A stretch of 36,993 nucleotides of DNA from Aestuariivita sp. (GCF_021404545.1 NZ_JAAWWD010000016.1:1-36993); one strand, 5' to 3'. Shown: positions 17,362 to 25,730, numbered from the stretch's first letter. Made by a program: numbers and translations. Notes: generated by a model not told the origin, from the letters alone.

Positions 17362-18198
17362 ATGCCCAAGACCGACGCCCGGTTGGCTGATCTGCCACCC
17401 GGGGCCGAAAACCCGCTGAACCTTGCCGTAACGCTCCGTAACGATGCCGTATTGATCAATGTCGATCGCGCGCTCGCCGCGGGAGAGGTGCTGCTGGCCT
17501 TTCAACCCGTCATGCAGGCGAGCGCCCAGCGGAATGTTGCGTTTTACGAAGGGTTGCTGCGGGTGCTGGATGAGACCGGTCGCGTGATCCCCGCCGCGCA
17601 GTTCATGGCCGCCGCCGAGGAGAGCGAGCTGGGCAGAAAACTGGATTGCATGTCGCTGAAACTCGGGCTGGAGGTGCTCAGGGAGCATCCCCAGCTACGG
17701 CTGTCGATAAACATGTCGGCGCGATCCGTCGGCTATAAGCGCTGGATCAGGATTCTAGAGGGTTTTTTGCTCAAGGACCCGACGCTTGGCGAGCGTCTGA
17801 TCCTTGAAATTACCGAGGAGTCAGCGATGAAGGTGCCCGATATCGTGATCGGTTTCATGGCCGAGCTGCAAACCACCGGGGTCTGTTTCGCGCTGGATAA
17901 CTATGGGGCGGGCCTGTCAGCGGTGCGCTATTTCAAGGACTTCTATTTCGACGCGGTCAAGATCGACGGACAGTTCATCAACGGAATCCATGCCGACCCG
18001 GATAAACAGGTGGTCACAGGCGCGCTGATGTCTGTCGCAAACCAGTTTGATATGTTTACGGTCGCCTCCAAGGTCGAGGACGCCGCTGACGCTGCATATC
18101 TGGCCGACGTAGGCGTCGATTGCCTGCAAGGTTTTCTGTTTGGCCCGCCATCGGTCCGACGGCTCTGGCTGCCCGCAAATCGCGCGCGATCTGCCTGA
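17362..18198 (+). CDS. EAL-domain protein, possibly degenerate
   Basis: A 278-residue protein made almost wholly of an EAL (c-di-GMP phosphodiesterase-type) domain, with no GGDEF or sensor domain visible. The EAL motif reads EGLL (63-66). The metal- and substrate-site residues N117 (SINMS), the Glu of LEITEE (149-152), K200 (VKIDGQF) and Q256 (QGFLFGPP) are kept. The normally DDFG motif is DNYG (D179, N180), and the normally AEGVE loop is ASKVE. Losing one metal-site Asp and the first loop Glu suggests weak or no hydrolysis, so a c-di-GMP-binding or regulatory role is possible. AAGGAAAGG precedes the ATG. Confidence 0.82.
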   Translation: MPKTDARLADLPPGAENPLNLAVTLRNDAVLINVDRALAAGEVLLAFQPVMQASAQRNVAFYEGLLRVLDETGRVIPAAQFMAAAEESELGRKLDCMSLKLGLEVLREHPQLRLSINMSARSVGYKRWIRILEGFLLKDPTLGERLILEITEESAMKVPDIVIGFMAELQTTGVCFALDNYGAGLSAVRYFKDFYFDAVKIDGQFINGIHADPDKQVVTGALMSVANQFDMFTVASKVEDAADAAYLADVGVDCLQGFLFGPPSVRRLWLPANRARSA

Positions 18199-18237
18199 TT
18201 CCCCGCCACACACCCTGACCTGAGACACACTGTCTGT

Positions 18238-18257
18238 TGCCGGTTGAGTGAACAACC
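18238..18257 (+). terminator. hairpin downstream of the EAL gene
   Basis: CCGGTTG (18238-18244) and CAACCGG (18251-18257) form a perfect seven-pair stem with a six-base loop. It lies 40 bases past the EAL stop and 100 bases before phaA. No T-run follows, so it may be a weak terminator or an operator. Confidence 0.35.
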
Positions 18258-18357
18258 GGTATTGCAATCGCGAAGACGGGCAAAGGGTGGGCCTGGCTAG
18301 TCGATGTCATGCACCGCTGATGCGTCCGTCCAGACACAGATCCAGAGGACAGGACAC

Positions 18358-19533
18358 ATGACCAATGTCGTAATCGCATCCGCCGCCCGTACCGGTGTCG
18401 GCAGTTTCGGTGGAAGCTTCGCCAATACCCCGGCCCATGATCTGGGCACTGCCGTTCTAGAAGCGTTGGTTGACCGCGCCGGGATCGATAAGTCAGAGGT
18501 ATCAGAAACCATCCTGGGTCAGGTCCTGACCGCGGCCCAGGGCCAGAACCCCGCCCGTCAGGCACACATCAATGCAGGCCTGCCGCAGGAATCGGCCGCC
18601 TGGGGCATCAATCAGGTCTGCGGTTCAGGCCTGCGCGCGGTCGCGTTGGCCGCTCAGCATATCCAGCTGGGCGATGCCGAGATTGTGGCCGCCGGCGGTC
18701 AGGAGAATATGACGCTCAGCCCCCATGCCGCCGCCCTGCGCGCCGGGCACAAAATGGGCGATATGTCGTATATCGACACAATGATCCGCGACGGACTGTG
18801 GGACGCCTTTAACGGCTATCACATGGGTCAAACGGCTGAAAACGTAGCCGAGAAATGGCAGATCTCCCGCGATATGCAGGACGCATTCGCCGTCTCTTCG
18901 CAGAACAAGGCCGAAGCCGCGCAAAAGGCGGGCAAGTTCGCCGATGAAATCGTGCCCTTCACCATCAAGACCCGCAAGGGAGAGATCGTGATGGAAAAGG
19001 ACGAGTACATTCGCCACGGCGCGACGATGGAAGCAATGCAGAAACTGCGGCCCGCTTTTGCCAAGGACGGCTCGGTCACGGCCGCCAATGCCTCTGGCCT
19101 CAATGATGGTGCGGCGGGTGCGCTGCTGATGAGTGCCGAAAACGCCGAAAAGCGCGGGATCGAACCATTGGCGCGCATCGCCTCCTACGCCACTGCGGGC
19201 CTCGACCCGTCGATCATGGGCGTGGGGCCAATCTATGCATCCCGCAAAGCGCTGGAAAAAGCAGGCTGGAGCGTCGATGATCTGGATCTGGTCGAAGCCA
19301 ACGAAGCCTTTGCCGCGCAAGCCTGTGCGGTGAACAAGGACATGGGTTGGGATCCTGAAATCGTGAATGTGAACGGCGGCGCCATCGCCATCGGCCACCC
19401 CATCGGTGCCTCGGGCGCACGCGTTCTCAACACGCTGCTCTTCGAGATGAAGCGGCGCGATGCCAAGAAAGGCCTGGCCACTTTGTGTATCGGCGGCGGT
19501 ATGGGCGTGGCCCTCTGCGTCGAGCGCGACTGA
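18358..19533 (+). CDS. phaA: acetyl-CoA acetyltransferase (beta-ketothiolase)
   Basis: A 391-residue biosynthetic thiolase condensing two acetyl-CoA to acetoacetyl-CoA, the first step of polyhydroxybutyrate synthesis. The acyl-accepting cysteine is C88 in [28 protein letters not shown] gives the catalytic His, and the C-terminal [10 protein letters not shown] gives the second Cys. The ATG at 18358 is chosen because [12 protein letters not shown] is the conserved thiolase start, with AGAGGACAGG upstream. An extended frame begins at 18304 but does not look coding. phaB follows after 132 bases. Confidence 0.95.
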   Translation: MTNVVIASAARTGVGSFGGSFANTPAHDLGTAVLEALVDRAGIDKSEVSETILGQVLTAAQGQNPARQAHINAGLPQESAAWGINQVCGSGLRAVALAAQHIQLGDAEIVAAGGQENMTLSPHAAALRAGHKMGDMSYIDTMIRDGLWDAFNGYHMGQTAENVAEKWQISRDMQDAFAVSSQNKAEAAQKAGKFADEIVPFTIKTRKGEIVMEKDEYIRHGATMEAMQKLRPAFAKDGSVTAANASGLNDGAAGALLMSAENAEKRGIEPLARIASYATAGLDPSIMGVGPIYASRKALEKAGWSVDDLDLVEANEAFAAQACAVNKDMGWDPEIVNVNGGAIAIGHPIGASGARVLNTLLFEMKRRDAKKGLATLCIGGGMGVALCVERD

Positions 19534-19541
19534 TCCAAAAA

Positions 19542-19570
19542 GGGGCGGGGTGCGCGCAGCCCTCCGCCCC
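19542..19570 (+). terminator. GC-rich hairpin between phaA and phaB
   Basis: GGGGCGG (19542-19548) pairs with CCGCCCC (19564-19570), extended by one wobble and one GC pair, just past the phaA stop and preceded by AAAAA. There is no T-run. It could attenuate read-through into phaB or protect the phaA transcript end. Confidence 0.4.
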
Positions 19571-19604
19571 GGATCGTAGATTCCGCATCGACGGAGAAAT
19601 AATA

Positions 19605-19615
19605 TTGCGCCGCAG
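19605..19615. promoter_or_regulatory. candidate PhaR-type site upstream of phaB
   Basis: TTGCGCCGCAG contains TGC-N3-GCA with a half-matching flank. It resembles the TGC/GCA-rich inverted repeats bound by PhaR upstream of pha genes in Rhodobacteraceae. A second symmetric element, GTAACAACGTTAC, lies shortly downstream. Both are suggestive only, and the match is short. Confidence 0.25.
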
Positions 19616-19665
19616 AAGCTTGCCGCGTAACAACGTTACTGAATGAACTCTGGAGGACCACATCT

Positions 19666-20388
19666 ATGGCGCGTGTAGCACTTGTGACCGGCGGCAGCCG
19701 CGGGATCGGCGAAGCCATCTCGAAGAAACTGAAATCCGAAGGCTATGAGGTTGCGGCAACCTATGCCGGCAATGACGAAGCCGCCTCCAAGTTTACCGAA
19801 GCGACCGGCATCAAAACCTACAAATGGAACGTCGCCGATTATGACAGTTCCAAGGCCGGGATCGAACAGGTCGAGGCCGATCTAGGCCCCATCGACATTG
19901 TGGTGGCCAATGCCGGCATCACCCGCGATGCGCCGTTCCACAAGATGACACCCGAGATGTGGCATCAGGTCATCGACACCAACCTTACGGGCGTATTCAA
20001 CACTGTCCATCCCATCTGGCCCGGCATGCGGGAGCGCAAGTTTGGACGTATCATTGTGATCAGTTCCATCAACGGGCAGAAAGGCCAGTTCGCGCAAGTA
20101 AACTATGCGGCGACCAAGGCGGGCGATCTGGGCATCGTGAAATCTCTGGCCCAGGAAGGTGCCCGGGCAGGTATCACGGCCAATGCAGTGTGCCCCGGCT
20201 ATATCGCGACCGAAATGGTTATGGCAGTGCCGGAAAAGGTGCGCGAATCAATCATCAGTCAGATCCCCGCAGGCCGTCTGGGTGAGCCCGAGGAAATCGC
20301 GCGCTGCGTTGCGTTCCTGGCATCCGACGATGCGGGCTTTATCAACGGATCGACGATCTCGGCCAATGGGGCGCAGTTCTTCGTCTGA
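19666..20388 (+). CDS. phaB: acetoacetyl-CoA reductase
   Basis: A 240-residue short-chain dehydrogenase that reduces acetoacetyl-CoA to (R)-3-hydroxybutyryl-CoA with NADPH. Visible are TGGSRGIG (8-15) for cofactor binding, NAGITRD (82-88), the active-site serine in ISSING (near 134) and the Y147-x3-K151 pair in NYAATKAG. The GYIATEMVMAVPE segment and C-terminal NGAQFFV match PhaB rather than FabG. CTGGAGG precedes the ATG. With phaA it forms the precursor half of the PHB pathway. No phaC is in this window. Confidence 0.93.
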   Translation: MARVALVTGGSRGIGEAISKKLKSEGYEVAATYAGNDEAASKFTEATGIKTYKWNVADYDSSKAGIEQVEADLGPIDIVVANAGITRDAPFHKMTPEMWHQVIDTNLTGVFNTVHPIWPGMRERKFGRIIVISSINGQKGQFAQVNYAATKAGDLGIVKSLAQEGARAGITANAVCPGYIATEMVMAVPEKVRESIISQIPAGRLGEPEEIARCVAFLASDDAGFINGSTISANGAQFFV

Positions 20389-20409
20389 GCCTACCGCGGT
20401 CGAAGGAAA

Positions 20410-20439
20410 AAGGGCCGGTCCTCACAAGGACCGGCCCTT
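20410..20439 (+). terminator. strong hairpin after phaB
   Basis: AAGGGCCGGTCC (20410-20421) and GGACCGGCCCTT (20428-20439) form a perfect 12-pair stem with a six-base loop, 21 bases past the phaB stop. A T-run is lacking (CGTCAT follows), but the stem's length and position make it a good terminator for phaAB. It could also serve the minus-strand small gene beyond it. Confidence 0.7.
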
Positions 20440-20472
20440 CGTCATCCCGTAAGTGCGTCTGGCGCCAAACGC

Positions 20473-20592
20473 TCAGCGGGAAGTCTTGGATGGAAAGAGC
20501 CACGCGAATGCATCCTTGATCGCCTGTGCGCGTTCGACATGGGCGGCTTCGATTCCTTTGCGGGCGGCGGGGTTTGTGGTTGCTTCCAACAT
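20473..20592 (-). CDS. small protein, 39 aa, hypothetical
   Basis: The frame extends to 20667, but the ATG at 20592 is best because AAAGGAG lies eight to nine bases upstream. The product begins MLEATTNPAARKGIEAAHVE and ends in an amphipathic to hydrophobic helix, AIKDAFAWLF, plus a basic tail. It has a plausible promoter upstream and a terminator-like hairpin beyond its stop. I do not recognise a characterised family. No Cys or enzymatic motif is present, so a regulatory or membrane-associated micro-protein is possible but unproven. Confidence 0.55.
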   Translation of the reverse strand: MLEATTNPAARKGIEAAHVERAQAIKDAFAWLFPSKTSR

Positions 20593-20638
20593 CGTGCGGG
20601 CTCCTTTGTGATCTGCGTTTATGTGTTTTCTTGATATG

Positions 20639-20667
20639 AATATGAGCGCTTTCGCCCCATCCGACAA
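20639..20667 (-). promoter_or_regulatory. candidate sigma-70-type promoter for the 39-aa gene
   Basis: On the minus strand TTGTCG (20667-20662) and CATATT (20644-20639) are separated by exactly 17 bases, with an AT-rich stretch downstream before AAAGGAG and the ATG at 20592. Spacing is ideal and the hexamers are fair. Confidence 0.4.
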
Positions 20668-20709
20668 ACGAGACTTTTCATTGCTTCGGTTTAGTTTTAC
20701 TTAAGTGGC

Positions 20710-21654
20710 ATGAGTGATCGACTCCCTCCGTTGACAGCCATGCGCGCATTCGATGCGGCCGCGCGGCACATGTCCTTTGCCAAGGCAGCCGAAGAGTTGA
20801 ACGTCACGCCCGCGGCGCTGTCCTTCCAGATCAAGTCGCTGGAAGAGCATCTGGGCCAACCGCTGTTCCGGCGTTTGAACCGGGCCGTTGAGCTGACCGA
20901 AGCGGGGCGAACCCTTGCTCCGGGGGTTGAGGATGCCTTTCAAACCCTGACGTCGTCCTGGCGCGCGACCCGCCGGTTGCACGACACCACGACGCTGAAT
21001 GTCACTGCGGGCCCGGCCTTTACGGCCAAATGGATGGCCCCGCGCCTTTACCAATTCGCACAGGAACATCCCGAGATTGACCTGCGTTTCATCGCAAGCC
21101 TCAGGATGATGGATTTTAACCGTGATGAGGTCGATGTCGCGATCCGCTTTGGCTATGGTCCGGATGCGGAGTATTTCGCGATCCCTTTGGCAAATGAGTG
21201 GGTCACTCCGGTCATGACCCCGGACTTGGCCGAACGGTTCCCGACGCCCGAAAGCCTGACCAAGGCGCCGCTGATCTTTGACGATTCGATCAATTTCCTG
21301 GATCCACCTTGCGATTGGCCAGCCTGGTTTCGCGCGGTCGGCATCAGCTATATACCCACGCATGGTCCGCGATTCTCGCAGGCCGATCACGCAGTTGACG
21401 CCGCTCTTGCGGGTGTCGGTATTGTGCTGGGCAGGCGCGCGTTGGTGGTCAAGGATCTCTTTGAAGGACGGCTCGTGGCACGTTATGGGATTGCCCTGTC
21501 GACCAAGGCGCATTTTCGCTTTGTCTGTCCCAAAGGGGCGGAGAATCGCCCCCATATCAAAGCGTTGCGGGACTGGATATTGGCGGAAATCGAAAAGACG
21601 ACATCCGTATCCGAGGGGCTGACGATCATACCCGCCGAGGATGTCGCACCGTAA
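20710..21654 (+). CDS. LysR-family regulator, GcvA-like
   Basis: A 314-residue LysR-type regulator. The N-terminal winged helix-turn-helix (about 6-65) reads LPPLTAMRAFDAAARHMSF then AAEELNVTPAALSFQIKSLE, typical of the GcvA subgroup. The effector domain has the usual IDLRFIAS and DVAIRFGYG strands. Its target is unknown. The adjacent exporter, whose ATG shares one base with this stop codon, is the obvious candidate, but in that case regulator and exporter would be co-transcribed. No clear Shine-Dalgarno precedes the ATG (ACTTAAGTGGC). Confidence 0.88.
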   Translation: MSDRLPPLTAMRAFDAAARHMSFAKAAEELNVTPAALSFQIKSLEEHLGQPLFRRLNRAVELTEAGRTLAPGVEDAFQTLTSSWRATRRLHDTTTLNVTAGPAFTAKWMAPRLYQFAQEHPEIDLRFIASLRMMDFNRDEVDVAIRFGYGPDAEYFAIPLANEWVTPVMTPDLAERFPTPESLTKAPLIFDDSINFLDPPCDWPAWFRAVGISYIPTHGPRFSQADHAVDAALAGVGIVLGRRALVVKDLFEGRLVARYGIALSTKAHFRFVCPKGAENRPHIKALRDWILAEIEKTTSVSEGLTIIPAEDVAP

Positions 21655-22526
21655 TGACACGCAGCAGAGCAACGTTCATCGGTTTCTTGGCCGTCCTTTT
21701 GTGGTCGCTTCTGGCGCTGTTCACCGTGGGCTCGGCACCCACCCCTCCGCTGTTGTTGAACGCGATCTGCTTTTCAATCGGCGGTGTGTTGGGCCTCATC
21801 TGGACGGCTGCACAAGGCGGGCTGCGATCGTTGCGCACCGTCCCGCTTGGCATTTATGTCTTTGGGACACTCGGCCTCTTTGGGTATCACGCGCTCTATT
21901 TCTCGGCTCTGCGGCTGGCGCCCGCGGCTGAGGCAGGTCTGATTGCCTATCTTTGGCCGCTCCTCATTGTGGTTTTTTCGGGCCTTTTGCCCGGAGAACG
22001 TCTGCGCACAGGTCACATCGTCGGCGCCTGTGTCAGCTTTGCCGGAGCAGGTCTGCTGGTGTCGGGCGGGTCAGGCGGGTTCCAGACACAATATCTGCCA
22101 GGTTACGGTCTTGCGTTGCTTTGTGCGCTGACATGGTCGGGATATTCGGTGCTGTCCCGCCGGTTCGGTCAGGTGCCAACCGCCACCGTTGCGGTGTTTT
22201 GCATTGCGACCGCGATCCTTTCGGGCCTGCTGCATCTGACGCTGGAGGAGACTGTCTGGCCCGCAGATACGCTGGGTTGGGCCGCGATCCTCGGGCTGGG
22301 TCTGGGCCCGGTGGGGCTTGCGTTTTTTGTCTGGGATATTGGGGTCAAGCAGGGAGATATCCAACTTCTCGGGACCGCGTCCTATGCAGCTCCGCTGTTG
22401 TCCACCCTCGTGCTTGTCGGGGCCGGGATCGCCGAACCCGGTTGGATTCTGGCGCTCTCGGCCCTTTTGATTACAGGCGGCGCCGTGCTTGCTGCGCGGG
22501 CCAGCCTGTCAAAGCAACGGATCTAA
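21654..22526 (+). CDS. DMT-superfamily (EamA) exporter, YddG-like
   Basis: A 290-residue, mostly hydrophobic protein with about ten predicted helices in two EamA repeats. FGYHALYFSALRLAPAAEAG and LIAYLWPLLIVVFSGLLPGE, in the first repeat, resemble the aromatic amino-acid exporter YddG. The second repeat contains GLGPVGLAFFVWDIGVKQGD. Substrate is unproven; export of amino acids or related metabolites is the family expectation. Start and upstream stop overlap by one base. Confidence 0.82.
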   Translation: MTRSRATFIGFLAVLLWSLLALFTVGSAPTPPLLLNAICFSIGGVLGLIWTAAQGGLRSLRTVPLGIYVFGTLGLFGYHALYFSALRLAPAAEAGLIAYLWPLLIVVFSGLLPGERLRTGHIVGACVSFAGAGLLVSGGSGGFQTQYLPGYGLALLCALTWSGYSVLSRRFGQVPTATVAVFCIATAILSGLLHLTLEETVWPADTLGWAAILGLGLGPVGLAFFVWDIGVKQGDIQLLGTASYAAPLLSTLVLVGAGIAEPGWILALSALLITGGAVLAARASLSKQRI

Positions 22527-22550
22527 AGAGGTTGGGAAACAGATCCCGCC

Positions 22551-22715
22551 TCAGTCTGACAGTCGCTCAATCTCTTCCTTTAATTTCAGCTTTTGCTTTT
22601 TCAGCGTGGCCACTTGCAGTCCGTCAACACCCGGGGCGCGCTGCGCTTCCTCGACCTGCATATCAAGGAGATGGTGCTTTTTTTTCAGTTGTGACAGATG
22701 CGAGCTCAGGCTCAT
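22551..22715 (-). CDS. YdcH/DUF465 family small protein
   Basis: A 54-residue, highly charged helical protein, MSLSSHLSQLKKKHHLLDMQ followed by a second helix ending LKLKEEIERLSD. This is the characteristic DUF465 coiled-coil hairpin. Function is unknown across bacteria. The ATG at 22715 follows AGGAGG with ideal spacing; the frame is open further upstream but that part has no family match. It converges on the exporter gene with a 24-base gap. Confidence 0.8.
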   Translation of the reverse strand: MSLSSHLSQLKKKHHLLDMQVEEAQRAPGVDGLQVATLKKQKLKLKEEIERLSD

Positions 22716-22829
22716 GGGCAATCCTCCTGTTAAAAAGCGTTGTAACGTGAGTGGAGCATACTTACCGGCCCCTGTCACGCTGCGTACGCATCATATGGGA
22801 AACAAAGCGTTAAACCGCAAGTTGCGCGA

Positions 22830-23597
22830 TTAGCCGTGCTGCGCGCCGGGCCACCCGAGCGGCGCAGCATCGCGCAGCACCGCCGAGATCTCGGGCCGGT
22901 AGCTGTCTTCGTCCCGCACATGCTGTGGTCCGTCGTGCAGAATCAGCGGTGCATGCAGCCGGAATGCCGCCCGCCCGCCTTTTCGAGCCCGCAGGAGGAT
23001 CAACTCCGCCGCGCGATCCGCGCGCGGCGCGATGGGCAGGATCTCCGGACTGCCCAAGCGGGTCTGAATTGCGGCCAAAAGCGCGGGCAACCGATTGGCG
23101 CGCTGGATCAGGTGCACCATCCCCTTCGGCGCCAGCCTGCGGGCGGCAACATCGATCCACCGCTCCAGAGGGGTGTCTTCGGCCAGGGCGGCCTCGCGGC
23201 CGGCATCTGCGGCGCGGCTGCGCGTTTGGGGCTGGTAATAGGGGGGGTTGGCGATCACGTGGTCAAACTGTTGCTGCCTCTGAGCAGACGGGAGCGCAGT
23301 CAGGTCAGCCTCAACAACCTCCATCCGGGCTTGCGCGGCGGCGGCGTTGCGCCGGGCAAGATCGGCGTAACGGCCCTGACGCTCGACCCCGGTGAGAGCA
23401 AGCTCTGGCACACGGCAATGCAAGCACAGGGCGGCGGCCCCGACACCGCATCCCAGATCGAGAACGCTCTGCCCCGGCTTGGCCGGAACAGCAGCGGCCA
23501 ACAGGACCGGATCAATGCCCGCACGGTATCCCCGGCGCGGTTGCCAAAGATGCAACCGACCGCCCAGAAAGGCATCCCGCGTGTCCGGTTCGGTCAC
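22830..23597 (-). CDS. SAM-dependent methyltransferase, TrmN6-like
   Basis: A 255-residue Rossmann methyltransferase. Motif I is VLDLGCGVGAAALCL (45-59), the acidic end of strand 2 is in GVERQ, and NPPYY (117-121) is the catalytic loop of amino-methylating enzymes. The opening GGRLHLWQPRRGYRAGIDPVLLA matches tRNA1(Val) adenine-37 N6-methyltransferase-type proteins. The role in tRNA modification is inferred from family only. The start overlaps the DUF2007 stop as ATGA. Confidence 0.85.
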   Translation of the reverse strand: MTEPDTRDAFLGGRLHLWQPRRGYRAGIDPVLLAAAVPAKPGQSVLDLGCGVGAAALCLHCRVPELALTGVERQGRYADLARRNAAAAQARMEVVEADLTALPSAQRQQQFDHVIANPPYYQPQTRSRAADAGREAALAEDTPLERWIDVAARRLAPKGMVHLIQRANRLPALLAAIQTRLGSPEILPIAPRADRAAELILLRARKGGRAAFRLHAPLILHDGPQHVRDEDSYRPEISAVLRDAAPLGWPGAQHG

Positions 23598-23809
23598 CGC
23601 CCCAGATCAATTTCGTTGTCATGCATCACGCGCAAAGCGCGATCGTAATCCTGCTCACGTACCATCATGCGACGTGGGATCGCAGCGATGCCGCCATGCA
23701 GGATGCTCATATTTACGTCCAACGGAAAGCAGGGTATATCCTCGCCCTCAAGAAGGGCCGAGGCAAAGGCCATCACGGTTGGATCGGTGGTGCGCAGCAG
23801 TTCCTTCAT
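23594..23809 (-). CDS. DUF2007 family protein
   Basis: A 71-residue protein, MKELLRTTDPTVMAFASALL then DIPCFPLDVNMSILHGGIAA and a C-terminal MVREQDYDRALRVMHD. It has the single ferredoxin-like signal-transducing fold expected for DUF2007 (GlnB-like, function unknown). It precedes and overlaps the methyltransferase gene by four bases, and it is divergent from the polyprenyl synthase with 54 bases between starts. Confidence 0.82.
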   Translation of the reverse strand: MKELLRTTDPTVMAFASALLEGEDIPCFPLDVNMSILHGGIAAIPRRMMVREQDYDRALRVMHDNEIDLGR

Positions 23810-23863
23810 GGGGTCGATCTAAGGATAAGCCAGGCCGTTGTCGAGCCTGCTAGCAGGAGTGTG

Positions 23864-24862
23864 ATGGACATCGCTGCATCGCAAAAACCGCATGAGCGGC
23901 TGGCCGATGCGCTGGCCGATGACATGGGGTCCGTCAACGCGCTGATCCGCGAGCGGATGGCATCGGAACACGCACCACGCATCCCGGAAGTCACAGCGCA
24001 TCTGGTCGAGGCAGGCGGCAAGCGTCTGCGCCCGATGCTGACCTTGGCCAGTGCGGTGATGTGTGGCTATCCCGGCCCCTACCATGTGCATCTGGCCGCA
24101 ACGGTCGAGTTCATTCACACCGCAACGCTGTTGCATGACGATGTGGTGGATGAAAGCCAGCAACGGCGCGGGCGCCCCACGGCCAATCTGCTGTGGGACA
24201 ATCAATCCAGCGTGCTGGTCGGGGATTATCTCTTTGCTCGGTCGTTTCAGTTGATGACAGAAACCGGCAACCTGCGTGTACTGAGTATCCTGTCGAACGC
24301 GGCTGCCACCATTGCTGAAGGCGAGGTGCTGCAACTGACCGCCGCGCAAAACCTGGCGACCACCGAAGAGATCTATCTCAAGGTCGTGCGCGGCAAGACA
24401 GCGGCGCTGTTCTCTGCCGCGACCGAGGTCGGCGGTGTGATCGCGGGAGCGTCACAGACGCATGTACGCGCGCTGTTCGACTATGGAGATGCGTTGGGGA
24501 TCGCCTTCCAGATTGCCGATGATCTGCTAGATTATCAGGGCGACAGCGGAGCCACGGGCAAGAATATTGGCGACGATTTTCGCGAGCGGAAGCTGACTTT
24601 GCCCGTGATCAAAGCGGTGGCCCAGGCCACCGAAACAGAGCGCGCATTCTGGGTACGGACGATTGAAAAGGGCCGTCAGGAAGAGGGCGATCTTGCAGAG
24701 GCGCTGCGCCTGATGGGCAAATATGACGCATTGGAGGCGACCCGCGCAGACGCCAACCATTGGGCAGAAAAGGCGCGCGTGTCGATCCTGACCCTGCCTT
24801 CGCATCCGATCCGCAGCATGCTTCATGATCTGGCGGATTACGTTGTGGACCGTTTGAACTGA
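23864..24862 (+). CDS. ispB: polyprenyl (octa/decaprenyl) diphosphate synthase
   Basis: A 332-residue trans-prenyltransferase building the ubiquinone side chain from IPP. Visible are GGKRLRP (51-57), the first Asp-rich motif DDVVD (92-96), GDYLFARSF, KTAALFSAA and the second motif DDLLD (219-223). Product length is set by residues before DDVVD and cannot be read with certainty; Rhodobacterales make Q-10, so decaprenyl is likely. The ATG at 23864 follows CAGGAG. The frame is open further upstream but overlaps the DUF2007 gene. Confidence 0.92.
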   Translation: MDIAASQKPHERLADALADDMGSVNALIRERMASEHAPRIPEVTAHLVEAGGKRLRPMLTLASAVMCGYPGPYHVHLAATVEFIHTATLLHDDVVDESQQRRGRPTANLLWDNQSSVLVGDYLFARSFQLMTETGNLRVLSILSNAAATIAEGEVLQLTAAQNLATTEEIYLKVVRGKTAALFSAATEVGGVIAGASQTHVRALFDYGDALGIAFQIADDLLDYQGDSGATGKNIGDDFRERKLTLPVIKAVAQATETERAFWVRTIEKGRQEEGDLAEALRLMGKYDALEATRADANHWAEKARVSILTLPSHPIRSMLHDLADYVVDRLN

Positions 24863-24869
24863 CGGCGGC

Positions 24870-24925
24870 CGGCGGGACAAGTCCCGCCCTACATCCTTAC
24901 CCGTAGGGCGGGACTTGTCCCGCCG
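24870..24925. repeat. nested palindromic repeat between ispB and ispE
   Basis: Two 23-base arms (24870-24892 and 24903-24925) are perfect reverse complements around a 10-base loop. Each arm also contains the internal near-palindrome GGCGGGACAAGTCCCGCC (or its complement), so each can fold alone or pair with the other. The element begins eight bases past the ispB stop and contains the ispE stop codon and last sense codons. It probably acts as a bidirectional terminator and looks like a dispersed REP-type repeat. Confidence 0.85.
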
Positions 24926-25730
24926 ACCCTGCAATTGTCCGACACGCGCGCACCCACCAAGTCGGGTGCAGACTGCCAATACGCAAAGCGGCCTCGCGCG
25001 CCGTTCCAGGGTCGGCAAACACCCCGAAACACGTGGCGCCGGAACCGGACATGCGCACCAGGTCGGCTTGGTTGAGCGATGTCAGCGCCGCGTCGATCTG
25101 GGGGGCACAGGACCTGGCGGGGGCCTCGAGATCGTTGCGCTGACAAGACAGCCAATCAATGAACTCTGCGTGCTCCGCCACCGCCGGGATCTCGTCCATC
25201 GCAGGATGCGACTTTTCTGCCAGAGCCGCAAACACGGCGGGCGTCGGCACCGCCCCGCCGGGATTGACCAGCACCATGTTCAATGCCGGAACAGTGGGCA
25301 CCAGGGTCAGGACCTCTCCGATGCCTGTCATCCGTTGCGGCGCGGATGAAAGGCATACCGGCACATCCGCGCCAAGCGCCAGGGCCGCTGATGTCGGGCC
25401 GCCAAGATCTCGTAGGGCCGCCGCCGCGTCCGAGGATCCGCCGCCGATGCCCGCGCCATGGGGCAAGTTCTTTTCCAGCCGGATACAGCCCGTCCACCGT
25501 GCCGCCTCGGCTGCGCGCCAGACCAGGTTGCGCGCGTCGGCAGGCACCCCCTGTGAAAACGGGCCGGTCACCTCCAGAGACAGGCGCGGTCCAGGCTCAT
25601 ACCAAAGCCGGTCACCGAGATCGGCAAACACCACCAGACTGTCGAGCAGATGATACCCATCAGCGCGCTGGCCTGTCACATGCAGGGTGAGATTGACCTT
25701 GGCCGGGGCAAACCCCTCAGCTGTCGTCAT
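24897..25730 (-). CDS. ispE: 4-diphosphocytidyl-2-C-methyl-D-erythritol kinase
   Basis: A 277-residue GHMP kinase of the non-mevalonate isoprenoid pathway. K11 lies in APAKVNLTLHV, the ATP loop is PHGAGIGGGSSDAAA (90-104), ALGADVPVCL follows, and MSGSGATCFGVF forms the C-terminal motif. The start at 25730 gives the family N-terminus and overlaps the TPR gene by 14 bases. The last residues, AGQVPPYG, are encoded by one arm of the palindromic repeat at 24870-24925, so the native C-terminus appears to have been replaced or extended by the repeat. Confidence 0.93.
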   Translation of the reverse strand: MTTAEGFAPAKVNLTLHVTGQRADGYHLLDSLVVFADLGDRLWYEPGPRLSLEVTGPFSQGVPADARNLVWRAAEAARWTGCIRLEKNLPHGAGIGGGSSDAAAALRDLGGPTSAALALGADVPVCLSSAPQRMTGIGEVLTLVPTVPALNMVLVNPGGAVPTPAVFAALAEKSHPAMDEIPAVAEHAEFIDWLSCQRNDLEAPARSCAPQIDAALTSLNQADLVRMSGSGATCFGVFADPGTAREAALRIGSLHPTWWVRACRTIAGSAGQVPPYG

